Assembly: GCA_937902985.1 (NCBI GenBank)
Contig: CALFNG010000477.1
Coordinates: 1-58,077, forward strand
Reading direction: 5' to 3'
Length of the DNA stretch: 58,077 nt
DNA from: an uncultured Myxococcales bacterium
GTDB lineage: Bacteria > Myxococcota_A > Polyangia > Polyangiales > Polyangiaceae
Made by a program: the position numbers and the translations under genes. Shown here one piece after another: positions 51,898-58,077 of this stretch. The notes below the pieces were generated by a model. That model was given only the letters and a program-made list of their open reading frames with translations, had not been told where the DNA came from and did no database searches. The first letter of the stretch is position 1; each line of letters starts with the position of its first letter.

Positions 51898-52946
51898 CAC
51901 GGTCCTTCGCGCGCTGGTTGCTGTTGCGTGATGCAGTGGAACGCGCCGCCGCCCGAGAGGATCGCGCGCGCGTCGACGCCGAGGGCGCGCCGCCCGGGGA
52001 AGAGCGCGCCGATGCGCTCGACGGCCTCGTCGTCGAAGGGCGACCCGTAGGTGGGGACCACGACCGCGGCGTTGGCCACGTAGAAGTTCACGTAGCTCGC
52101 CGGCATCACGCGGCCCGCGTCGTCGACGACACGACCCGGCGACGGGACGGTCACGACGTCGAGGCGACGGCCGCGCGCGTCGACGGCGGCGCCGAGGTCA
52201 CGCACGAGGGCGTGGAGCGCGTCGCGGTTCGGGTCGCCGGCCGCGCGCGGCTCCATGGCCACGACCCGACCCGGCGCCACGAAGCGGGCGACGGTGTCGA
52301 CGTGCCCGTCGGTGTGGTCGTTGAGCAGCCCGTCGCCGAGCCACACGACCTTCTCGCACCCGACGGCGTCGGCCACGGCCGACTCGACGTCGGCCGGGCT
52401 CATCGACGAGTTCCGATTCGGGTTGAGGAGGCACTGCCGGGTCGTCAGCAGCGTGCCCTCGCCGTCGACGTCGATCGCGCCCCCCTCGAGGACGAACGGC
52501 CTCGCGAAGGCCTGGCCGCCGGCCACCAGCCTCGCGATGCGCTCGGCGACGCGGTCGTCGTGCTCGAGCACGTACTTGCCGCCCCACCCGTTGAACACGA
52601 ACCGCACCGTGGCCGGCTCGCCGCCAGGCCCCTGGAGGAAGATCGGCGCCGTGTCGCGGAGCCAGATGTCGCCGAACGGGACGCGATGGAAGCGAAGAAC
52701 GTTACGCAGCTGCGCCGCGGGCTCACGCGGCAGCGCGGCGCGCGCGAGGCGCTCCTGGGCTTCGTCGGGCACCAGCACCTCGACAGTCTCGCCCTCGGCG
52801 ATCGCCTCGACGAGGCGGACGAACGCCTCCCGCGCCGAAGCGAGGTGGTCTTGCCAGAGGCCTTCGTGACTCGGCCACGCGACCCAGGTCGCGTCGTGCC
52901 GGGCCCACTCGGCGGGCATCCGAAAGCCGGCTCGGCGCGGAGTCAT
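51897..52946 (-). CDS. aguA: Agmatine deiminase
   Basis: A protein of 349 residues that converts agmatine to N-carbamoylputrescine and ammonia. Motifs: FRMPAEWARHDATWVAWP, FGDIWLRDTAPIF, EGGAIDVDGEGTLLTT, LNPNRNSSMS, WLGDGLLNDHTDGHVD, and the catalytic Cys in GGGAFHCITQQQP. The length is normal for the bacterial/plant type. The ATG was chosen at the conserved N-terminus; upstream in-frame sequence runs into repeat E. It is coupled to aguB. Confidence 0.96.
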
Positions 52947-52999
52947 CGCGCGGGCGGTATAGCCGCTCCGCGCGCGAGGCTCCAGGAGCGCGCAAGCGC

Positions 53000-53158
53000 C
53001 CGGAGAGAGATTGGGCCGCCGAGGCGCAGAGGGCGCAAAGGAGAGAGGGGCGAAGATTGCCCGCTGGACGCGCTCGGGTCGCGGGGGCGTGGGCACCAAT
53101 CCCATCGAAGTCCTTTTGCGTCCTCTGCGCCTCTGCGGCCAATCTCGCTCTCTCCCGA
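53000..53158. repeat. Palindromic repeat copy E
   Basis: Inverted arms start CGGAGAGAGATTGGGCCGCC and end CTCTGCGGCCAATCTCGCTC, enclosing about 60 bases of unique sequence. The right arm ends 24 bases from the stop of the methyltransferase gene, and the left arm lies about 50 bases upstream of the aguA start, so it sits between two minus-strand genes where it could end transcription before aguAB. Confidence 0.9.
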
Positions 53159-53181
53159 GCGCAGCTGCGCCCAGAGCACCG

Positions 53182-53961
53182 CTACCGCATCGAGCGGTTC
53201 TTCACGTAACGAACGGCGCCGTGGTCGGTCTCGAGCAGGACACCTCGCCGCCTCTCGATGAGCACGAGCCGCTGCTCGGTCTTGCCCACCGGCGCCACGA
53301 TGCGCCCCCCCTCGGGGAGCGCCCGGAGCCAGGCCGGAGGCAGCGCTTCGATCGCGAACGTCACGACGACCTTTTGCGCGTCACGCCAGAACGGCGTGCT
53401 CGTCACCGCGTCGCCGTCGACGACGATCACGTTCGCCTCGTCGCGCAGCGTGCTCCTGGCCCAGCGCGATAGGGCGGGGTCGATCTCGATCGTGAGCACC
53501 CGCCCCTTCGGTCCCACGATGGCCGCCGCGAGCGCCGCGCCGTACCCCGATCCGGTCCCGAGCTCGACGAGAGAGTCGCCCGGCTCGAGCCGCAGGACCC
53601 GGAACGACAGGAGATACGCGTGCGGCGCGCTGATGGTCGCCTGCCCGGTCGCGTCGAGGGAAAGCGGCGTGTCGTCGGCGCTGAGCGGCACGTCCTCGGG
53701 CCGAACGAATCGCTCGCGAGGGACCTCGAGGAGCGCGTTCAAGTGGCGCTCGTCGAGCGGGCCGAGCTGCTTCGCGACGGCCTCGACAAGCGACAGCCGA
53801 CAGCCCCGCGCCACCTCGCGGAGCTCAAGGGGCTCCCCCGCCCGATCGTTCTGCGCCATCTGCGAGGCGAGCGCGCTCAACCACTCCTGCCGCTGGGCCG
53901 GCGGCAGGCGAGCCATCTCTCTGCGGAACGCGACGGTGAAGAGAACGGGGGGCGAGGCCAC
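53182..53961 (-). CDS. Protein-L-isoaspartate O-methyltransferase-like protein
   Basis: A protein of 259 residues. The PCMT domain spans about 80-230: LLEVPRERFVRPEDVPLSADD, the substrate-site block ATISAPHAYLL, SAM-binding VELGTGSGYGAALAAAIVG, LTIEIDPALSRWAR, and GGRIVAPVGKTEQRLVLIER. About 80 extra N-terminal residues form a helical extension (VAFRREMARLPPAQRQEWLSAL) absent in plain Pcm. It may repair isoaspartate or methylate another target. The Ser replacing the usual Thr in the TISAPH motif is tolerated in the family. Confidence 0.87.
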   Translation of the reverse strand: MASPPVLFTVAFRREMARLPPAQRQEWLSALASQMAQNDRAGEPLELREVARGCRLSLVEAVAKQLGPLDERHLNALLEVPRERFVRPEDVPLSADDTPLSLDATGQATISAPHAYLLSFRVLRLEPGDSLVELGTGSGYGAALAAAIVGPKGRVLTIEIDPALSRWARSTLRDEANVIVVDGDAVTSTPFWRDAQKVVVTFAIEALPPAWLRALPEGGRIVAPVGKTEQRLVLIERRRGVLLETDHGAVRYVKNRSMR

Positions 53962-54174
53962 GTGGGGACCTCCGGCGGGGCGAGCACGCGGCCTCGTCGC
54001 CGCGGCATCGAGATGGACTTAAGGCGCGGCGCGCGGCTTGTCGACCGTCCGACCCATGCGTGCCGCCAGCCAGCACAGAGCCCGCCAGCGCGGTCGCGCC
54101 CGCAAGTCGGGCCGTCGTTTGCGCCTCGTTTGCTTTGACGGACGCCTGCCGCCCATGGTGGGCTCGAAGGCGAA

Positions 54175-55191
54175 GTGAGGCCGCAGCCGCCGCGCGCCCT
54201 CCGCGCCGATCAGAAGTTTCCCGAACGCGCGTTTCGCATCGGCCGGCGCTTCGTTCGCGGCCTGATGGACCACGACGCCTTCGGAGCCGCGGCGTCGATC
54301 GCCTTCTGGATCTTCCTGAGCTTCGTCCCGCTGCTCGTCCTCCTCGGTTTCCTCGTCGGTCAGGTCGCTCGGGTGCGGGGCGTCGATGCACTCATCGGTC
54401 CGATCCTCGAGATCGTCCCGGGCACCGCCGAAGGCCTCGTCGGCAAGGAGCTCCAGCGCCTGGCGGGCGCCAACGCGTCGGTCGCTCCGGTCGGCGTCGC
54501 CGGCTTCCTCTGGACGGCGTCGTCGGGCCTGCACAACCTGATGGACGTCTTCGAGACGGCCATGAAAGTCACGCGAAGGCCCTGGTGGAAGCAGCGCGTG
54601 ATCGCGCTCGGATGGGTGCTGCTCGGCCTGGCGACCGCCTGCGCGCTCGCCTGGATCCTCGTCCGCACCGACGCCCTGCTGAACGCCTACGATCCGCCGG
54701 CGAGCGCGACGACCACGGCGAGCGCGGCGCCCTCGCTTTCGCCTTCACCCCCGCCGCTTCCGCCGGCCCCGCGCGCCGCTCCGCACGCGCCTTCGAGCCG
54801 CGCCGCCGCCGCCGAGATCGCGCGCGCGCGCAGCAGCTTCCGGCGACGGGTGAACAAGGCGCTGAACACGCCGGTCGAGAGGCTCATCGCCGGCGCCCTC
54901 ATGCTCGTGACCGGGGCCGCGTTTCTGGCGGGTTTCTACCGGTATGCGGTCGAGCACCCTGCGGGCGTGCGACGGCGCGTCTGGCCTGGCGCCGTGGCGG
55001 CCATCGTCTCGTGGTTGATCGTCTCGTCGGCTTTCGGAAACTACGCGGTGTCGATCGCGGACTACGCGCTCTATTACGGCAGCCTGGCGGCCGTCGCGGT
55101 CTTGCTGATCTGGCTCTATCTCACGAGCCTGACGCTGGTCGTCGGCGCCGAGGTCAACGCTCAGCTCGAAGGGCTGAGAGACGAGCCCTGA
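54175..55191 (+). CDS. YihY/BrkB-family inner-membrane protein
   Basis: A protein of 338 residues with about six helices. The family pattern is clear: AFGAAASIAFWIFLSFVPLLVLLGFLVG, VGVAGFLWTASSGLHNLMDVFETAM, VTRRPWWKQRVIALGWVLLGLA and the C-terminal YYGSLAAVAVLLIWLYLTSLTLVVGAEVNA. Unusually, a Pro/Ala/Ser-rich insert (residues about 178-215, SLSPSPPPLPPAPRAAPHAP) sits between the helices around 150-170 and 240-260. The function of the family is unsettled. The start is GTG. The gene is followed by hairpins and then moaD. Confidence 0.9.
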   Translation: MRPQPPRALRADQKFPERAFRIGRRFVRGLMDHDAFGAAASIAFWIFLSFVPLLVLLGFLVGQVARVRGVDALIGPILEIVPGTAEGLVGKELQRLAGANASVAPVGVAGFLWTASSGLHNLMDVFETAMKVTRRPWWKQRVIALGWVLLGLATACALAWILVRTDALLNAYDPPASATTTASAAPSLSPSPPPLPPAPRAAPHAPSSRAAAAEIARARSSFRRRVNKALNTPVERLIAGALMLVTGAAFLAGFYRYAVEHPAGVRRRVWPGAVAAIVSWLIVSSAFGNYAVSIADYALYYGSLAAVAVLLIWLYLTSLTLVVGAEVNAQLEGLRDEP

Positions 55192-55210
55192 ACCCGCGCG
55201 AGGTCAAAAA

Positions 55211-55277
55211 CGTTAGCAAGCTAACGATCCGGTCGCTGGCCACGCCGCAGGCCGGCGGCGAGGTCTGCCCGGCCTGC
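55211..55277. promoter_or_regulatory. Two hairpins between yihY-like gene and moaD
   Basis: CGTTAGC-AA-GCTAACG is a perfect 16-base inverted repeat. 20 bases on, GCAGGCCGG and CCGGCCTGC form 9-base perfect arms around a 13-base loop, ending 22 bases before the moaD ATG. The first is preceded by AAAAA, so on the minus strand it would look like a terminator with a T-run. On the plus strand both lie in the moaD leader and could regulate the molybdenum-cofactor genes. The full Moco-riboswitch consensus cannot be confirmed by eye. Confidence 0.45.
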
Positions 55278-55299
55278 TAGGCTCGCCGGCACCCGACCG

Positions 55300-55557
55300 A
55301 TGGCGTCCCTCCGCGTCTCCGTCCTCTACTTCGCGGGCCTCCGCGACGCGATCGGCGTCTCGGAGGAGGCCCTCGAGCTGCCGGTGCGCGTCCAGACCGT
55401 CGGCGAGCTGTGCGAGCACCTCGCCCTCCGCCACCGGGGCTACGCGGACCGCCGGGCGAGCGTCCGCGTCGCCCGCAACGAGGCCTTCGCGGCTGACGAC
55501 GAGCGCCTCGGCGACGGCGACGTCATCGCGCTCATTCCGCCCGTGGCGGGGGGGTGA
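55300..55557 (+). CDS. moaD: Molybdopterin synthase small subunit (sulfur carrier)
   Basis: A protein of 85 residues with a ubiquitin-like fold. SVLYFAGLRDAIGVSEEALELP and LCEHLALRH match MoaD. VRVARNEAFAADDERLGDGDVIALIPPVAGG ends with the Gly-Gly that is thiocarboxylated by MoeB and donates sulfur to make molybdopterin with MoaE. MoaE is not in the window. It is coupled to the next gene by a TGATG overlap. Confidence 0.95.
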   Translation: MASLRVSVLYFAGLRDAIGVSEEALELPVRVQTVGELCEHLALRHRGYADRRASVRVARNEAFAADDERLGDGDVIALIPPVAGG

Positions 55558-56072
55558 TGAGCTCGCCAAAGGCTCCCGTTCGCGTCGCCGCGGTGACCGT
55601 CAGCGACACCCGCACGGCGCGAGACGACGAGGGGGGCGCCCGCCTTCGAGAGCGGCTCGAGGCGGCCGGCTTCGTGGTGACGCTCGCCGCGATCGTGCGC
55701 GACGAGCCCGACGAGCTGCGCGCGATCGTCGCGCGCGTGTGCGACGGTGACCTGGCCGACGCGATCGTCACGACCGGCGGCACCGGCATCGCACCGCGCG
55801 ACACCACCTACGAGGCCGTCGACGCGCTCCTCGAGAAGAAGCTCGACGGCTTCGGCGAGGCCTTCCGGCGCCTGTCGTGGGACGAGATCGGCCCCCGCGC
55901 CGTGCTGTCGCGCGCCGTGGCCGGCGTGCACCGCGGGCGGATCGTGGCGGCCCTCCCTGGGAGCCCGAAGGCCGTGGCCCTCGGCGTCGACCGGGTCCTC
56001 GCGCCGATCCTCGCGCACGCCGTCGCCCTTGTGCGGGGCGACCGGAAAGACGGAAACCACGCGCACGACTAG
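55557..56072 (+). CDS. moaB: Molybdenum cofactor biosynthesis protein, MogA/MoaB type
   Basis: A protein of 171 residues. Molybdopterin adenylyltransferase-type domain: VAAVTVSDTRTARDDEGG, the nucleotide-binding IVTTGGTGIAPRDTTYEA and the [18 protein letters not shown] end. MogA activates molybdopterin as MPT-AMP before molybdenum insertion by MoeA; MoaB is its close homologue, and in organisms without MogA it does the same job. The ATG overlaps the moaD stop by one base. The choice between moaB and mog cannot be made from sequence alone. Confidence 0.93.
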   Translation: MSSPKAPVRVAAVTVSDTRTARDDEGGARLRERLEAAGFVVTLAAIVRDEPDELRAIVARVCDGDLADAIVTTGGTGIAPRDTTYEAVDALLEKKLDGFGEAFRRLSWDEIGPRAVLSRAVAGVHRGRIVAALPGSPKAVALGVDRVLAPILAHAVALVRGDRKDGNHAHD

Positions 56073-56082
56073 CATCGTGACC

Positions 56083-57285
56083 ATGCTTTCGTTCGACGAG
56101 GCTCGCCGCCAGCTCCTCTCGCGCGCCTTCGCCGTCGCGAGCGAGCGCGTCTCGCTCGGCAGCGCCGCGGGGCGCGTCATCGCGGGCGACGTGGTCGCGC
56201 GCCACCCGCTCCCGGGGTTCGACTACAGCGCGATGGACGGGTACGCCGTGGCGACCGCCGACTTCGGGCCGGAGCCGCCCTGGTCGCTGCCGGTGATCAG
56301 CGAGAGCGCTGCCGGCCGGGGCCTCGAGGCGCTCGCGCCGGGGAGCGCGTGCCGGATCTTCACCGGCGCCCCGATGCCGTCGAACGCCGACGCCGTCGTC
56401 ATGCAGGAGCACGTGCGCCGGGAGGGGGCCGTGATCGCGACCGACGCGCGACCGAGGCCCGGGCAGCACGTGAGACGCGCGGGCGAAGACCTGGCCCGGG
56501 GCGCGATCGCGCTCGCCTCGGGCACCCGACTCTCCTCGGGCGCCATCGCGCTGGCGGCGATGCTCGATCGCGCCGAGCTCACCGTGGCGCGACGTCCGCG
56601 GGTGACGATCCTGTGCACGGGAGAGGAGCTGCGCGCGCCGGGAGACGAGCCGCGCCCGGGTTCGGTGAGCGAATCGAACAGCGCGGCGATCGCGGCGCTC
56701 GCGCGGCAAGCGGGCGCCCGGGTCAGGATCGCGCCCATCGCGGGCGACGAGCTCGGGGCCACCCAGCGCGCGATCGAAGACGCGCTCGACGCGACCGACG
56801 TCCTCTTGACGATCGGCGGCGTGAGCGTGGGCGACCACGACGTCGTGCGCCCGGCCCTCGAGCGCGCCGGGGTCACGCTCGACTTCTGGAAGGTGGCCAT
56901 CAAGCCTGGCAAACCCCTGGCCGTGGGCACGCGCGACAAGATCGTCGTGCTCGGCCTGCCCGGCAACCCGGCGAGCGCGATCGTGACCTTCACCCTCTTC
57001 GGGGCGCCGCTCGTGCGCGCGCTCCAGGGCGATCGGCAGCCGCTTCCTCTTGCCCTCCCGGTGCGCCTCGATTCGACGCGCGCCCGTTCGCCCGACCGCC
57101 TCGAGCTCGTACGCGCCCGGCTCGGCGTCGAGGGACGCGCCCTCGTGGCCCGCCCGCACGACAATCAGTCGTCCGGGGCGACCACGAGCCTCGCCAGCTC
57201 CGACGGCCTCGCCTTCGTTCCGCCCGGCGAGGGTCCGCTCGCACCCGATGCGCTCGTCGACTTCGTGCGCTGGAGCGACGTGTGA
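56083..57285 (+). CDS. moeA: Molybdopterin molybdenumtransferase
   Basis: A protein of 400 residues that inserts molybdate into adenylated molybdopterin. All four domains can be followed: LPGFDYSAMDGYAV, CRIFTGAPMPSNADAVVMQE, VRRAGEDLARG, PRVTILCTGEEL, SVSESNSAAIAAL, LTIGGVSVGDHDVVRPAL, and VVLGLPGNPASAIVTF. The C-terminal domain IV is present. Starting 11 bases after the moaB-type gene and overlapping mobA by four bases (GTGA), it is the centre of the cofactor operon. Confidence 0.96.
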   Translation: MLSFDEARRQLLSRAFAVASERVSLGSAAGRVIAGDVVARHPLPGFDYSAMDGYAVATADFGPEPPWSLPVISESAAGRGLEALAPGSACRIFTGAPMPSNADAVVMQEHVRREGAVIATDARPRPGQHVRRAGEDLARGAIALASGTRLSSGAIALAAMLDRAELTVARRPRVTILCTGEELRAPGDEPRPGSVSESNSAAIAALARQAGARVRIAPIAGDELGATQRAIEDALDATDVLLTIGGVSVGDHDVVRPALERAGVTLDFWKVAIKPGKPLAVGTRDKIVVLGLPGNPASAIVTFTLFGAPLVRALQGDRQPLPLALPVRLDSTRARSPDRLELVRARLGVEGRALVARPHDNQSSGATTSLASSDGLAFVPPGEGPLAPDALVDFVRWSDV

Positions 57286-57851
57286 GCCGCGGCGCCGCGC
57301 CGGGCCTGATCGCCGGCGTCTTCGTGGGCGGCCGCGGCACCCGCATGGCCGGAGCCGCCAAGGGCCAGCTGGCCGCGCCCGGCGGCGGAACGCTGGTCGA
57401 TCGATGGCGGGCCTTGCTTCGCGACGCGGGGGTCGAGGTCGTGCTCGTGGGGCGCCACGAGGGCTACGCATCCCTCGATCTCGAGGTGCTCGACGACGAG
57501 CCCCGCGGGGTGGGGCCGCTCGGCGGGCTGATCGCGCTCCTCAGGCGAGCCCGAGGCGGTCGAGCCCTGGCGCTCGCGTGCGACATGCCGTTCGTCTCCA
57601 GCGCGCTTCTGGGGCGGCTCATCGCGGCGCCTCCCGCGGTCGTGGTCGCGCCGCGAAGAGACGGCCACTGGGAGCCTCTATGCGCCCGGTACGACGCGCC
57701 TGGCGCGCTGCCGCACGCGCTTCGCCGGCTGGCCGCCGGAGCCCATTCGCTGCAGCTGCTCCTCGACGAGGCGGGAACCATGGGCCTGCCGATCGACCCG
57801 GCCGAGGCCGCCGAGCTGCACGACTGGGACGAGCCGGCCGATCTGCGTTGA
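57282..57851 (+). CDS. mobA: Molybdenum cofactor guanylyltransferase
   Basis: A protein of 189 residues that links GMP to molybdenum cofactor, giving the guanine-dinucleotide form used by DMSO-reductase-family enzymes. The nucleotide-binding start VFVGGRGTRMAGAAKGQL deviates from the usual GGxSxRMGxDK but keeps the Lys. ALACDMPFVSSALLGRLI holds the metal-binding Asp, and WEPLCARYD is typical. The sulfite-oxidase-fold enzyme at 31 kb does not need GMP, so further molybdoenzymes probably exist elsewhere. The GTG start is set by the GTGA overlap. Confidence 0.9.
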   Translation: MSRGAAPGLIAGVFVGGRGTRMAGAAKGQLAAPGGGTLVDRWRALLRDAGVEVVLVGRHEGYASLDLEVLDDEPRGVGPLGGLIALLRRARGGRALALACDMPFVSSALLGRLIAAPPAVVVAPRRDGHWEPLCARYDAPGALPHALRRLAAGAHSLQLLLDEAGTMGLPIDPAEAAELHDWDEPADLR

Positions 57852-57874
57852 GCGAGGGTGCCAGCCGTCGAGAA

Positions 57875-58019
57875 CGAGATTGGCCGCAGAGGCGCAGAGG
57901 GCGCAGAGGAAAAAGGGGGGTTGTGCGCGCTGCAGTCTCGTGAGAGCGGTGGGGTTCTGCCTTGCAACGAGCGTCCTGATCGGACGGCTTCGACCCTCAT
58001 CTCTGCGCCCTCTGCGGTC
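57875..58019. repeat. Palindromic repeat copy F (right arm interrupted)
   Basis: The left arm is complete (GAGATTGGCCGCAGAGGCGC, then AGAGGGCGCAGAGGA) and begins 23 bases after the mobA stop. The right arm reads CTCTGCGCCCTCTGCGG and then changes to TCCCGATCGGGTGG instead of the expected continuation ending CCAATCTC. The break coincides with the presumed 3' end of a group II intron on the minus strand. The roughly 80 bases between the arms are unique. Confidence 0.88.
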
Positions 58020-58022
58020 CCG

Positions 58023-58077
58023 ATCGGGTGGCCGGGGACCGTTGCCGGTCCCCAGCCCCCACACCACCGGACGTGCC
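58023..58077 (-). mobile_element. Probable 3' end of a group II intron (window edge)
   Basis: Read on the minus strand the last 55 bases give GCACGTCCGGTGGTGTGGGG, then the hairpin GGGGACCG-GCAA-CGGTCCCC, then GGCCACCCGAT. This resembles the 3' half of domain V, the domain V-VI joiner and domain VI of bacterial group II introns, which commonly end in a CTACCCGAC/T-like sequence. The body of the intron and any reverse transcriptase would lie beyond the window. The exact splice site is uncertain by a few bases. Confidence 0.55.

Overview
The window is GC-rich DNA (around 70 percent G+C by eye) that reads as chromosome of a myxobacterium, most likely of the Polyangiales (Sorangium, Polyangium or Labilithrix type). 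The grounds are a serine/threonine kinase with a PEGA domain, TPR/PEGA and cysteine-rich lipoproteins, a sigma-54 response regulator, a DUF1552 gene remnant, and many 4-base GTGA/ATGA gene overlaps. This placement is inference. No tRNA, rRNA or CRISPR array was seen.

Layout. 1-3.4 kb (mostly minus): a DUF58 protein and a TPR lipoprotein. 3.5-10.9 kb (plus): a sigma-54 response regulator, a PP2C phosphatase fused to a cyclic-nucleotide-binding domain, a FecR-like lipoprotein, and a run of envelope proteins of unknown function. 11-14.2 kb: a LEA14-like lipoprotein divergent from a ClpX-type zinc-finger/HTH regulator across a clear inverted-repeat operator, a DUF1552 remnant, an alpha/beta hydrolase and an unknown secreted protein. 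14.2-22 kb: a multihaem cytochrome island with a tetrahaem NapC/NirT quinol oxidase, a small membrane protein, an outer-membrane barrel, and four cytochromes with 13, 25, 13 and 6 haem motifs. It looks like a route for electrons from the quinone pool across the periplasm and outer membrane. 22-30 kb: glutamate dehydrogenase, CdsA, UppS, an aldehyde dehydrogenase, a zinc-ribbon protein, a PYROXD2/CrtI-like oxidoreductase and Aat.

30-37 kb: a sulfite-oxidase-fold molybdoenzyme with a PepSY-type membrane partner, a hybrid histidine kinase, a DyP peroxidase with a conserved companion of unknown function, and a GST pseudogene. 37-42 kb: a beta-oxidation pair (FadN-type plus thiolase), a headless SDR fragment and an alpha/beta hydrolase. 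42.2-43.1 kb is a degenerate stretch without an intact gene. 43-50 kb: a Pkn kinase, a TPR-PEGA protein and a PstS-like lipoprotein, interrupted by a minus-strand operon (TSUP exporter, gamma-carbonic-anhydrase-like, BKACE enzyme). 50-54 kb: fatty acid desaturase, AguB and AguA (agmatine to putrescine) and an isoaspartyl methyltransferase-like protein. 54-58 kb: a YihY membrane protein and a molybdenum-cofactor cluster (moaD, mog/moaB, moeA, mobA), which could supply the molybdoenzyme at 31 kb.

A family of palindromic repeats built on the core GATTGGCCGCAGAGGCGCAG runs through the window: four two-armed copies (A, B, E, F), each starting within about 35 bases of a stop codon, and two single-arm relics (C, D). 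Copy C lies inside the zinc-ribbon gene, copy B abuts the DUF1552 remnant, and the right arm of copy F runs directly into what looks like the 3' end of a group II intron at the window edge. Several gene relics (DUF1552, ChaN-like, GST, SDR, beta-propeller) point to active local gene decay.
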